DNA of 64,000 nt from Dethiobacter sp. (lineage in GTDB: Bacteria; Bacillota; Dethiobacteria; Dethiobacterales; Dethiobacteraceae): assembly GCA_018333635.1 (NCBI GenBank), contig JAGXTL010000032.1:1-64000 (forward strand), read 5' to 3'. A program made the position numbers and the translations under genes. The notes under the pieces are model-generated. The model worked only from the letters and a program-made list of their open reading frames with translations, made no database searches and had not been told where the DNA came from. Positions 46,327-54,716 of the stretch are shown piece after piece (within the stretch, counting starts at the first letter, position 1; each line of letters starts with the position of its first letter).

Positions 46327-47280
46327 TCAGATAGAACATTTACCACATTTCTTATTTATAATTTTGTTAGAAATTCTTTCCAGCTTACGCATTCTGTGAT
46401 TGACACCGGATTTCCCCAGCTTTGGCTCAAGCATCTCACCTAACTCCTGAAGACTAGCTTCCGGATGCTGCAAGCGCAGCTTTGCTAATTGCTGGAGCGG
46501 CGGCTCCAGTGCAGCAAGCCCGATAGAATCGTCGATGACGCGAATAAGCTCTGCCTGCTTTACCGCAGCTTCCACAATTTTATTTACATTGGCAGTTTCG
46601 AAGTTAACTAAACGGTTAATTCGGTTGCGGATATCTTTTAAAATACGAATGTTTTCAAAGTTAAGCAAAGCAGAATGAGCTCCAATCACATTTAGAAAAG
46701 CCACAATCTGTTCGCTGTCTTTCAGATAAACCAAGTAGCCGTTTTTTCTGGTGATAACCTTAGCCTTTAAGCCAAAGGTCTCAATGAGAGCGGCCAAATC
46801 ATCAGCCTGCTGTTGATAGTCAGCAAATATCTCCAGATGGTATGAATTTTCCGGGTTAGACACGGAGCCTGCAGCTAAAAAAGCGCCGCGCAAATAAGCC
46901 CTGCCACAGCATTTTCCTTTTTTTATCTGTTCAGCCAACTCTTGAACAAATGCACCGCCACACATTAAGCCCAGTTCCGTCAACACCTCACGAACACGAA
47001 ATGGTTCCGAGATGCGGATAAGATAAACATTGTTCTTCCGCAGCCTGATCTTTCTACGCACCAACAGCTCTGAACTGAGGCAAAAGAGCTGCTTGAAAAG
47101 AGAAAAAATCCGGCGAGCTATGGCCGGGTTGGATGTAACCACATTTAAAGAAAGCCGCTTGCCTGAAAGCTGGATATTGCCGCTTAAGCGGATAAATGCG
47201 ATCAATTCAGCAGCCTGGCAACATTCTTTGCCAAATTCACGACGGGTCAGTTCATTTTTCGCCTGCAGGGCGTATGTCAC
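46327..47280 (-). CDS. whiA: WhiA-type regulator
   Basis: A protein of about 317 residues with two parts: an N-terminal LAGLIDADG-like fold (ELTRREFGKECCQAAELIAF and CCGRAYLRGAFLAAGSVSNP) and a C-terminal HTH (LQQLAKLRLQHPEASLQELG EMLEPKLGKSGVNHRMRKLE). In Gram-positive bacteria WhiA influences division and, in actinomycetes, sporulation. GTG at 47,280 is chosen since GGAGAGG lies upstream. It overlaps the end of yvcK by 29 bases. Confidence 0.96.
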   Translation of the reverse strand: MTYALQAKNELTRREFGKECCQAAELIAFIRLSGNIQLSGKRLSLNVVTSNPAIARRIFSLFKQLFCLSSELLVRRKIRLRKNNVYLIRISEPFRVREVLTELGLMCGGAFVQELAEQIKKGKCCGRAYLRGAFLAAGSVSNPENSYHLEIFADYQQQADDLAALIETFGLKAKVITRKNGYLVYLKDSEQIVAFLNVIGAHSALLNFENIRILKDIRNRINRLVNFETANVNKIVEAAVKQAELIRVIDDSIGLAALEPPLQQLAKLRLQHPEASLQELGEMLEPKLGKSGVNHRMRKLERISNKIINKKCGKCSI

Positions 47281-48424
47281 GCAACACACCTCTCCCCGTG
47301 TGGATTAAATGATGCACTAAACCTCTCTTCCCAACATTAGCCTTACTAAACATCAAATCTTGCGAAAAAATAATTTTAGCCAATTCTTCCGAATCATGGC
47401 GGACAAGCTCGTGATGCGACATCAGATTGCCCGACAGTATGCTCACACCCATCTGTCCTAAACGCTCAACATCAGGAAGCACCGGAACAGACCCTTCATG
47501 CCGGTATTTGTCTAGCAAAGAGGCAGGAATATCGAGATTGTTATTAACTAAAACCAGATCAAAAAGGCCGGGCCCCACATGTTCATCAATTGCCTGCAGA
47601 TGATCGGCTGCCGTGTATCCATCCGTTTCTCCCGGCTGGGTCATCACATTACAGATATATACTTTCCTCGCTTTGCTTTCCCTGATGGCTGTCGCAGCAC
47701 CCGGCACCAGCAGATTAGCCAGTACACTGGTATACAGGCTGCCGGGACCTACCAAGACAATTTCCGCTTCGCGAATGGCTTGAGCTGCCGCCGGATAAAT
47801 TTGCGACGTATCCGGGTCCAAGAAAAGCCGGCAAATTTGCCCGCGCTCTGCAGTGATGCGACTTTCCCCACGAATCACGCGACCGCCAGAAAAGTGCGCC
47901 ACCAGATTCACATTGTCGAGAGTTACCGGCAGCACTTCTCCTTTGACTGCCAGCACACGACTGGCGACTGACAGCGCTTCTTCAAAGCCAAACTCATCAC
48001 TAAGCGCTGCCAGAAACAAATTCCCCAGATTATGCCCGTGCAACCCTTCTATTGCGGCAAAGCGATATTGAAATACCTTTTCCAGCAGTGGTTCAGTATT
48101 AGCCAGCGCCAGCAAGCAATTGCGGATATCCCCGGGAGGCAGGATAGCCAACTTTTCGCGCAAACGACCTGAGCTTCCCCCATCGTCTGTGACATTAACG
48201 ATAGCCGATAGATTCGAGCTATATTTCTTTAACCCCCGCAGCAGTGCGGAAAGCCCGGTGCCGCCACCGATGGCTGCTATCTTGGCGCCGTTTTCACGGC
48301 AATATTTTTGATAAGGAGTTTCGCCTAGTTCCATGCCTTTCTCGCGCCGCCCGCCATGGCGGTGCTGCAACAAGATGGCTGCTCCGCCTACAGCCAAGCC
48401 TAATAAAAAGTCGCGAATTTGCAT
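47252..48424 (-). CDS. yvcK: YvcK/CofD-like gluconeogenesis factor
   Basis: About 390 residues. An N-terminal hydrophobic stretch (FLLGLAVGGAAILL) precedes the CofD-like Rossmann core: IAAIGGGTGLSALLRGLKKY, NVTDDGGSSGRLREKL, PPGDIRNCLLALAN, GHNLGNLFLAAL and VGPGSLYTSVLANLLVPG. YvcK binds UDP-sugars and links carbon metabolism to cell-wall synthesis in Bacillus. The ATG at 48,424 has GAGGAG upstream. It lies in the canonical order rapZ-yvcK-whiA. Confidence 0.96.
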   Translation of the reverse strand: MQIRDFLLGLAVGGAAILLQHRHGGRREKGMELGETPYQKYCRENGAKIAAIGGGTGLSALLRGLKKYSSNLSAIVNVTDDGGSSGRLREKLAILPPGDIRNCLLALANTEPLLEKVFQYRFAAIEGLHGHNLGNLFLAALSDEFGFEEALSVASRVLAVKGEVLPVTLDNVNLVAHFSGGRVIRGESRITAERGQICRLFLDPDTSQIYPAAAQAIREAEIVLVGPGSLYTSVLANLLVPGAATAIRESKARKVYICNVMTQPGETDGYTAADHLQAIDEHVGPGLFDLVLVNNNLDIPASLLDKYRHEGSVPVLPDVERLGQMGVSILSGNLMSHHELVRHDSEELAKIIFSQDLMFSKANVGKRGLVHHLIHTGRGVLRDIRPAGEK

Positions 48425-48443
48425 CGTCAAATTCTCCTCAAAC

Positions 48444-49361
48444 TCAAGACTTATTGATGTCCCTATTCTCTTTTACCACGCGGTAATTTTTCCCTTTGAG
48501 AATTTTCTCCAACTCATTTACTATTGAGACGGAACGATGCTTGCCTCCGGTACAGCCAATGGCTATAACAAGTTGCGGTTTCCCTTCTTTAACATAGCAA
48601 GGCACAAGAAACTGAATCATGTCCACCAGCTTTTGAAAAAATTTATGGGTGATTGCCCACTTCCAAACGTATTCTTTGACTTCCTCGCTATTGCCTGTCA
48701 ACGGCCGCAGATGCTCAACATAGTGAGGGTTAGGCAGAAAGCGAACATCAAAAACCAAATCAGCATCCAGGGGGATCCCGTATTTGAAACCGAAAGCTAC
48801 CAACGTAATTAAAATATTCTCCTGTTCACTGTCCGGTGCATAAAGCGAGGTAATCTCTTCTTTAAGCTGATGAGGAGTAAGCATTGTGGTATCTATTATT
48901 TTATCTGCTTTACTGCGAATTTGTGCCAACAGCCTTTTTTCTTCCTTAATTCCCTCAGCAATGCTGCCCTTTGCAGCGAGCGGATGGCGCCGGCGCGTCT
49001 CCTTAAATCGGCGAATCAACGACTCATCATCAGCCTCCAGGAAGATAATCTCGTAATCGAAGCCGACTTCTTCCAGCATTTGTAATGCCTCATGCAGGCT
49101 GTCAAAAAACTCGCCGCCACGAATATCAGAGACTAAGGCAATGCGGTTAATTTTTCCCTCCGAATGGGCCGCTAACTCGGCAAATTTAGGAATTAGCATG
49201 GGCGGCAAGTTGTCGATGCAAAAATAACCCAGATCTTCAAAACTGCGAATCGCCTGACTTTTCCCTGCCCCGGAAAGCCCGGTGATTAACACAAATCGGA
49301 TATTTTCCAACTTCTTCGCCTCCCCATTTTCTAAATGCCCTTTTGAACTGTTTCGGCTCAC
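48444..49361 (-). CDS. rapZ: RapZ/YvcJ-type P-loop protein
   Basis: A 305-residue protein. Walker A is VLITGLSGAGKSQAIRSFED, followed by YFCIDNLPPMLIPKF, VSDIRGGEFFDSL, the C-terminal GIPLDADLVFDVRFLPNPHY and IGCTGGKHRSVSIVNELEK. In enterobacteria RapZ adapts small RNAs for RNase E; in Bacillus YvcJ has GTPase/ATPase activity and affects competence. GTG start at 49,361 follows GAGGG. Confidence 0.97.
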   Translation of the reverse strand: MSRNSSKGHLENGEAKKLENIRFVLITGLSGAGKSQAIRSFEDLGYFCIDNLPPMLIPKFAELAAHSEGKINRIALVSDIRGGEFFDSLHEALQMLEEVGFDYEIIFLEADDESLIRRFKETRRRHPLAAKGSIAEGIKEEKRLLAQIRSKADKIIDTTMLTPHQLKEEITSLYAPDSEQENILITLVAFGFKYGIPLDADLVFDVRFLPNPHYVEHLRPLTGNSEEVKEYVWKWAITHKFFQKLVDMIQFLVPCYVKEGKPQLVIAIGCTGGKHRSVSIVNELEKILKGKNYRVVKENRDINKS

Positions 49362-49388
49362 ACCATCGTTTTCCCTCTTTTAGAGACT

Positions 49389-50120
49389 CTATTTTTCCAG
49401 ATTAACGATTCGCTCTTCAGGAATATTCAGGCGCCGGATTAATTGATAAGCTTGAGAAAAATCGCCTACACGCTCCGGTACGTGCGCATCACTGCTGAGC
49501 AAAAAGCGGACTCCGGTAGGGAGAGCCTCCCTGATATAAGGATCTAACTCACTGCCATAGGAGCTGTTAATTTCTAAAGATGTACCGTATTCCTTACAAA
49601 CGCGACCCAGTTCCGCAGTATCAATATCAATCTGCAGCCCTGGATGGGTAATAGCGGCTATGGGATAACGCCGCACCGCAGCAGTAATTGCCGCAGTATT
49701 AGCTGCACGCAGCAGCGCAGAACTTGTTTTCGTCCAGCCGGAGCAAAAATTGCGCACCCCCTGCCATAAAAAAGCCAGGCTCCGGGGACGGACCATTTTA
49801 TGATAGCCGACAAGCAGAAAATCGAGTTCACGCAAAATAGCGGCGGAAACGTCAATTGTGCCGTCAGTATCAACGATATTTGCCTCCACTCCAAAAAGAA
49901 TCTTTATCTCAGGATATTTATGGCGTAACGCTTCAATTTCATTTTTCATCCGCCTAAAGGCCTCAACCCCGCCAATCCCGATAAAAAAATGGTTGGGACC
50001 GTGGTCTGCTATCCCCACCGCCTGCAAGCCACGCTTCATTGCCACACACACATTATCCTCAATAGTTCCTTTCCCATGACTATAAGCGGTGTGAGTATGT
50101 AAATCAGTAATTGCCTGCAT
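49389..50120 (-). CDS. PHP-domain phosphoesterase (first of two)
   Basis: A 243-residue PHP protein. Metal ligands are in ITDLHTHTAYSHGKGTIEDN, VGIADHGPNHFF, FGVEANIVDTDG, VGYHKM, AAITHPG and LLSSDAHVP. This set resembles YcdX/HisK-like phosphoesterases. It lies between a Crp/Fnr regulator and rapZ with short gaps and probably shares their transcript. Substrate is unknown. Confidence 0.88.
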   Translation of the reverse strand: MQAITDLHTHTAYSHGKGTIEDNVCVAMKRGLQAVGIADHGPNHFFIGIGGVEAFRRMKNEIEALRHKYPEIKILFGVEANIVDTDGTIDVSAAILRELDFLLVGYHKMVRPRSLAFLWQGVRNFCSGWTKTSSALLRAANTAAITAAVRRYPIAAITHPGLQIDIDTAELGRVCKEYGTSLEINSSYGSELDPYIREALPTGVRFLLSSDAHVPERVGDFSQAYQLIRRLNIPEERIVNLEK

Positions 50121-50160
50121 AAAACAAAAGGCACCCCCTTACTAGGTAGTGTGCCCAAAA

Positions 50161-50847
50161 TCATGTCCAATCACAGAGTTTTTCCTCATCGCGGATGATA
50201 ATACGTTGCTTGTCGAGTGTTAAAATTCCGTCTTTTTGGAAACGACTTAAAATCCTAGTCACCGTCTCTCTGGAAGTGCCAATCATGCTGGCCATCTCCT
50301 GCCTGGTCAATTCCAGGTCGAGCAGCACTCCATCTCCGGTTCTTATCCCTTCACGCCGACTAAACTGCAACAAAAATCCGGCCAGTCTCCCGTAGGCATC
50401 GTGAAGCGCCAAATCACGGATCAATAGCTGGGCTTGGCGCAGACGCCTGCTCATGATCTGCAGCAGTTTCACGGCAAGAGTCGGCTGACTCTGCAGCAAC
50501 TTTCCCATATCAGTACTGCGCAAAAGCCAGCAGGTTGAATCCTCCGCCGCTTCTGCCGTGGCCGGATAAGGCCCTTGATCAAATAAAATTACCTCAGCGA
50601 AAATATCGCCGTCTTTTAAAATCTGCAGAATCTGTTGGCGTCCGTCTACGCTGGCTTTACTAATTTTAATCCGACCTTGCCGGATAACAAAAAGAGCCTC
50701 ACCTTTATCGCCTTCCAAAAACAGCACTGTCCCTTTCGGATAAAACCTTTCAATCATCACACAGGCTACAGTTTCCAATTCTGCCACAGAAAGACCCTCA
50801 AAAAAAGGTGCTTTTTGCAAGGATTCCGCATTTTTAGAGAAACTCAT
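50161..50847 (-). CDS. Crp/Fnr-family transcription regulator
   Basis: A 228-residue regulator with an N-terminal cyclic-nucleotide-type beta barrel (FYPKGTVLFLEGDKGEALFV IRQGRIKISK) and C-terminal winged HTH (ELTRQEMASMIGTSRETVTR ILSRFQKDGILTLDKQRI). There is no Fnr-type cluster of four Cys, so no iron-sulfur sensor is indicated. The effector is unknown. ATG at 50,847 follows GGGAGGCGGAGC and overlaps the preceding PHP gene by 14 bases. Confidence 0.93.
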   Translation of the reverse strand: MSFSKNAESLQKAPFFEGLSVAELETVACVMIERFYPKGTVLFLEGDKGEALFVIRQGRIKISKASVDGRQQILQILKDGDIFAEVILFDQGPYPATAEAAEDSTCWLLRSTDMGKLLQSQPTLAVKLLQIMSRRLRQAQLLIRDLALHDAYGRLAGFLLQFSRREGIRTGDGVLLDLELTRQEMASMIGTSRETVTRILSRFQKDGILTLDKQRIIIRDEEKLCDWT

Positions 50848-51583
50848 GCTCCGCCTCCCCCCGGGCAAAACGCACTTTGCCGCGGCTAGCCAGGAAACGT
50901 TTTACGCGTTCTGCATTTAGATTCAAAATGTTTTTTTCCGGCACCCCTGCCTGGAGCACAAGCGCCAACGCCCGTTCCAGCTTGCCTACGTCGGCTGCAT
51001 AATGAGCGTCGCTGCTTATTGAGATGAGCACATCATGCTGTTTTGCCAAATGAGCGATCTCGAGACAGATATCACTGCTGCCTTGCCGCACAAAAAAAGA
51101 GCTGTTATTAATCTCTAAAGCCTTCCCCAGTTGCTTTGCGGCGCAGACAACTTCCTCCAAAACAATGGGAAAATCGGGATTGCCGGGATGAACAACAATA
51201 TCCACATGCCGGTTTTGCATTGCACGAATGAGCGCGCGCGTATTACGCTCACGGCACAATAATTCCGTACAAACATTGTGCAGCCCTACCAAGACAATAT
51301 CCAGTTGCTTTAAATATGCTTCCGGTAAATCAAGCCTGCCATGCTCATCGAGAATATTTACTTCAGCTCCACGCAAAATTGTTACACCGCCAATCTCCGC
51401 AGGCAACACTCGCAAATTACCGAAATAATACTCGTGAGGTCCACCGGGCATAGCCGGCCCATGGTCTGTAATTGCAACCAGTTCTAATTGCTTTGCGGCA
51501 GCCGCCGCCGCAATTTCTCCAATGGTGCTGTAAGCGTGACCGCTGGCCAGAGTATGGACATGAAGGTCGGCGAGAATTCTCAT
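50834..51583 (-). CDS. PHP-domain phosphoesterase (second of two)
   Basis: A 249-residue PHP protein: LADLHVHTLASGHAYSTIGE, VAITDHGPAMPG, LRGAEVNILDEHG, VGLHNV, IVVHPGNPDFP and ISISSDAHYAADVG. All expected metal ligands are present. It is a paralogue of the PHP gene at 49,389, and the two flank the Crp/Fnr gene. YcdX-like; substrate unknown. Confidence 0.9.
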   Translation of the reverse strand: MRILADLHVHTLASGHAYSTIGEIAAAAAAKQLELVAITDHGPAMPGGPHEYYFGNLRVLPAEIGGVTILRGAEVNILDEHGRLDLPEAYLKQLDIVLVGLHNVCTELLCRERNTRALIRAMQNRHVDIVVHPGNPDFPIVLEEVVCAAKQLGKALEINNSSFFVRQGSSDICLEIAHLAKQHDVLISISSDAHYAADVGKLERALALVLQAGVPEKNILNLNAERVKRFLASRGKVRFARGEAEHEFL

Positions 51584-51597
51584 GCAGGGAGCACTCC

Positions 51598-52611
51598 TTA
51601 GTAAATCACATGATAGTCCACAGCTTTAATATTGACACATCCTGTCATAAGCATGCCCTGACGCAGTTGAGCAGTCATTTTATCAATGATTAGCTTCACG
51701 CCGGCAGAGCCGCCGCCAAATGCGCCCCAGATAGCCGGCCGGCCAATAAGCACGGCGTTGGCTCCCAAAGCCAGCATTTTCAGCACATCTATGCCGGTGC
51801 GAATTCCGCCATCGGCAAACACAAAAATTTCGCCCTTCACCCGTTCCACAATTTCCGGGAGCACTTCAGCCACCCCTGGGGTTCCGTCGAGAACACGCCC
51901 ACCGTGGTTGGAAATAACGATGGCGGCAGCCCCTAGTTCCAGAGCCATTTCAGCTTCTTTAGCCGTCATAATTCCTTTCAAGATAAAAGGCAGCTTTGTC
52001 AATCCCATCAGTTCGCGCAACTGATAAAAAGTTTTTGGTCCTACCGGCTGGCCCTTGAGAGCCATAGTCACAAGCCCGGCACCATCTAAATCAATGCCCA
52101 CCGCAAAAGCGCCGCTTTCTTCCGCCTGGCGAATACGTGCGGCAATAGCATCCATGGAACGCGGTTTAATAATCGGAATGCCGCTGCCTCCGGCGGCGCT
52201 GATGGCTTCCAGTCCGGACGCATAAATCGCTTCTTCTGCTCCGTCGCCGCTAAAGGAGAGGGAACCGGCCTCTTTTGCTCCTGTCACAAGACAGGAAATC
52301 ATCTCCGCCTCTGAAAGCGCCCCGCCCAGATTATATGAGGCACCGGTAAGCGGTGCCACAAAAACAGGGGTGTCAAAAGGTTTGCCGAATAATTTTACAG
52401 CCGTATTAGGTTCATCAACTTGGTGAATGGTGCGCATATTGATATGATACATGGCCAGCGCTTCACAGTTATTGCTAAAGGCAGAGCCACTTAACACACC
52501 GCCAATACCCGGAACTTCACCGGCGCACACTCTCCCGTCACAGCGAGGACATACTCGGCAATAGCCTTTTAGTTTTTCTCTGGCACTGTCACGCACTTCC
52601 TTTTCAGTCAT
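51598..52611 (-). CDS. FMN-dependent alpha-hydroxy-acid dehydrogenase
   Basis: A 337-residue TIM-barrel flavoprotein. FVAPLTGASYNLGG, IPIIKPRS, FILKGIMTAKEAEMALELGA AAIVISNHGGRVLDGTPGVA (catalytic His in SNHGGR) and FADGGIRTGIDVLKMLALGA NAVLIGRP are the FMN and substrate motifs. The N-terminus has an unusual Cys group GYCRVCPRCDGRVC, which may hold metal or take part in redox. Substrate cannot be read. The start overlaps the preceding Cof gene. Confidence 0.9.
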   Translation of the reverse strand: MTEKEVRDSAREKLKGYCRVCPRCDGRVCAGEVPGIGGVLSGSAFSNNCEALAMYHINMRTIHQVDEPNTAVKLFGKPFDTPVFVAPLTGASYNLGGALSEAEMISCLVTGAKEAGSLSFSGDGAEEAIYASGLEAISAAGGSGIPIIKPRSMDAIAARIRQAEESGAFAVGIDLDGAGLVTMALKGQPVGPKTFYQLRELMGLTKLPFILKGIMTAKEAEMALELGAAAIVISNHGGRVLDGTPGVAEVLPEIVERVKGEIFVFADGGIRTGIDVLKMLALGANAVLIGRPAIWGAFGGGSAGVKLIIDKMTAQLRQGMLMTGCVNIKAVDYHVIY

Positions 52612-53432
52612 CAAAAAATTTCCTCCTTCTCATCAAAAAGGTATTGCCTTATAAAAACAGCCACACCGTGGTCCGTATTTTTTGCCGTGATTATGTCAGC
52701 CACTGACTTTACCTCTTCTCGGGCATTGGCTACAGCCACACCAAAACCGGCGTAAAGAATCATATCCAAATCATTGTAGCTGTCACCGACGGCGGCCACC
52801 TGCTCTCGCGGAATATCCAACATTTCTGCTAAAAAGTGGAGTGCCTGCCCTTTTGTGGCTAAACGATCAGTAATCTCCAGGAAATTGGGTCGTGAAATGA
52901 CAATCGCCAGCTCATTACCGTAACTTTCAATCAGTATACTTTTAATTTCAGCCAATCTGCCTTCACTGCCAATAATAGTCAGTTTGGTAGGAGGCGTTTC
53001 CAGAAAAGTCGACAGCTCACCTACCGCAGTGACCTTCACATTTGCCAGCTGCTGGTAGTAACGAGAAAACTCATTTTCCTTCGCAACAAACAGTTCATCA
53101 TCAATATAGGCGTTAAGATGATAATTGCCGGCCGCAGCCAACGCCGCCACCTGTCTAGCCAATTCAAGAGGAACAGGCCTGTGGTAGAGAGTTTCCTCCC
53201 CGACAGCAGTACGAATCAACGCACCGTGATATGTAATGAGCGGCAAATCAATTTGCAACTGTTTTGCATATGGCAAAGCAGAACGAAACATTCTTCCCGT
53301 GGCCAGCGTGACCAACACGCCGCTAGCTACAGCACGGCGAATAGCATGGCGATTTTCAGGCGATATCTGAAAATCTGCGCCAAGCAGAGTATCATCAAGA
53401 TCCAGCGCCAAAATTTTAAAATTGTTTGCCAC
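52611..53432 (-). CDS. Cof-type HAD-superfamily phosphatase
   Basis: A 273-residue HAD hydrolase, class IIB. Motif I is ALDLDDTLLG (nucleophile Asp), motif II LATGRMF, motif III Lys in ATKGQALHFLAEMLDIPREQ, motif IV VAAVGDSYNDLDMILYAG FGVAVANA. Such enzymes act on sugar phosphates or flavin nucleotides. Start GTG at 53,432 with GAGGT upstream. Confidence 0.93.
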   Translation of the reverse strand: MANNFKILALDLDDTLLGADFQISPENRHAIRRAVASGVLVTLATGRMFRSALPYAKQLQIDLPLITYHGALIRTAVGEETLYHRPVPLELARQVAALAAAGNYHLNAYIDDELFVAKENEFSRYYQQLANVKVTAVGELSTFLETPPTKLTIIGSEGRLAEIKSILIESYGNELAIVISRPNFLEITDRLATKGQALHFLAEMLDIPREQVAAVGDSYNDLDMILYAGFGVAVANAREEVKSVADIITAKNTDHGVAVFIRQYLFDEKEEIF

Positions 53433-53446
53433 TTTTTACCTCGTCG

Positions 53447-53791
53447 TCATTTGTCTTTAAAGAGGATGCTTAGAACGCTGCTGATAATTGACAACAGCAA
53501 CGCACCGACGATTCCAACCCAAATACTGTCAATACTAAAACCCTTTACCACCTCGGCCACCAACCAAAGTAAGAACCCGTTTACTACCAAAGTAAATAGG
53601 CCGAGTGTCATAATATTAATAGGCAACGTAATCAAGTTGATCAGAGGTCGAATAACTGTGTTAACAACTCCCCAGATTAGCGCTGCAACCAAGGCAGCGA
53701 CAAAGCTGTCTATATTTATACCATCAAGAATATACGCAGCAAAATAGAGCGCCGCTGCATTTAAAGCCCACCGCCACAAAAAACCTTGCAT
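53447..53791 (-). CDS. phage-holin-4_2-superfamily (YvlD-like) membrane protein
   Basis: A 114-residue protein with four hydrophobic segments: LNAAALYFAAYILDGI, VAALVAALIWGVVNTVIRPL, LITLPINIMTLGLFTLVVNG FLLWLV and IVGALLLSIISSVLSILF. The GVVNTVIRPL...TLPI pattern is typical of the family. Despite the family name it lies among housekeeping genes and is not a phage lysis gene. ATG at 53,791 follows GGAGG. Confidence 0.88.
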   Translation of the reverse strand: MQGFLWRWALNAAALYFAAYILDGINIDSFVAALVAALIWGVVNTVIRPLINLITLPINIMTLGLFTLVVNGFLLWLVAEVVKGFSIDSIWVGIVGALLLSIISSVLSILFKDK

Positions 53792-53999
53792 ACCAGCCAC
53801 CTCCAGTTCTAAGGTTCGACACATCTTTTCCGATTCCTTTTGAAAGTTAAAAGATGTAAAAAGCTGACGAAAATATTAGTAATTGCCGTTTATTTCTCAA
53901 CATAATTTTGAGCCGCAGCATAATACTAACATAGCCATCCAATTTTGATATCAATAAATGCAAAAGCCGGGAGTAAGTTTTCAACCGGGAGGGACTGCC

Positions 54000-54716
54000 T
54001 TGACATCAAGATCTAAACATATTTTCACTGCTGAACCGGTGCAATGGGCAACAGACTATATTTTTGATATCCTGGAAACTTTGGAGGAGGGCGCAAAAAA
54101 TAGCGACTACGGCCTAGCCCTGTTAGCCCTTGAACGAGAAGAATTGCGGGGGATCTGGCATGAATTAAACGGCCAGCTTCCGGCAACAGAAGGGAATGCC
54201 CTCTGCCTAAGCGGACGCCAGGGGACCATGCTGTTTGTGATCCGGCAGCTGCTGGTGTCGTTGCCGCCACTTAAGCCCTGCCTCCGCTACGGCCAAGATG
54301 AGACATATCAGTTAGCCTGCAAGCGGTTGACAAACGAACTTTTCTTTCTTGCGCAATTCCGCCGCTCGCCTGAGCGCAAAGCGCCCGCACCGGAACTGGT
54401 AAAAAACGCCTTACGTATCATAATCAGCCGGGGCATGGCGGCAGAACTACTTCTAAACGGTTCTCCCCTGCACATATATTGCCTAAATTATGTTCTGCCC
54501 CAACCCACCTCTTATATCTTTACCTCGCACACGATTTTGTGCGGAAGCAGCGATTTTGACGAAAACAGACAGCTTCAACTCATTCTCTATGAATTGGGAC
54601 GTGCGATTTATGCTGCTAAACAGGCTGGCAAAGAACAGCCAGCCTGTGCTCTCAGAGAAAAAACGGCAGAACAGTTTACGCATCATTTTGCTGCTTCGCA
54701 CCTCTCTTTAGTCTGA
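54000..54716 (+). CDS. unrecognised protein with degenerate HExxH-like motif
   Basis: The only plus-strand gene of the core region, about 238 residues from TTG at 54,000 (GGGAGG lies 6 bases upstream; an ATG at 53,958 lacks a good site). It is mainly helical. The segment LQLILYELGRAIYAAKQAG has the shape of a zinc-protease helix HELGHAxY with both His replaced (Y and R). I recognise no family. Its end overlaps uvrC convergently by 9 bases. Confidence 0.65.
   Translation: MTSRSKHIFTAEPVQWATDYIFDILETLEEGAKNSDYGLALLALEREELRGIWHELNGQLPATEGNALCLSGRQGTMLFVIRQLLVSLPPLKPCLRYGQDETYQLACKRLTNELFFLAQFRRSPERKAPAPELVKNALRIIISRGMAAELLLNGSPLHIYCLNYVLPQPTSYIFTSHTILCGSSDFDENRQLQLILYELGRAIYAAKQAGKEQPACALREKTAEQFTHHFAASHLSLV

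Noticed and set aside
50161-50847. Oxygen-sensing Fnr
   Set aside because: The four Cys needed for the iron-sulfur cluster are not present.
53447-53791. Phage holin
   Set aside because: The family name includes holin, but the gene sits in a housekeeping block with no endolysin or phage genes near, and resembles YvlD.
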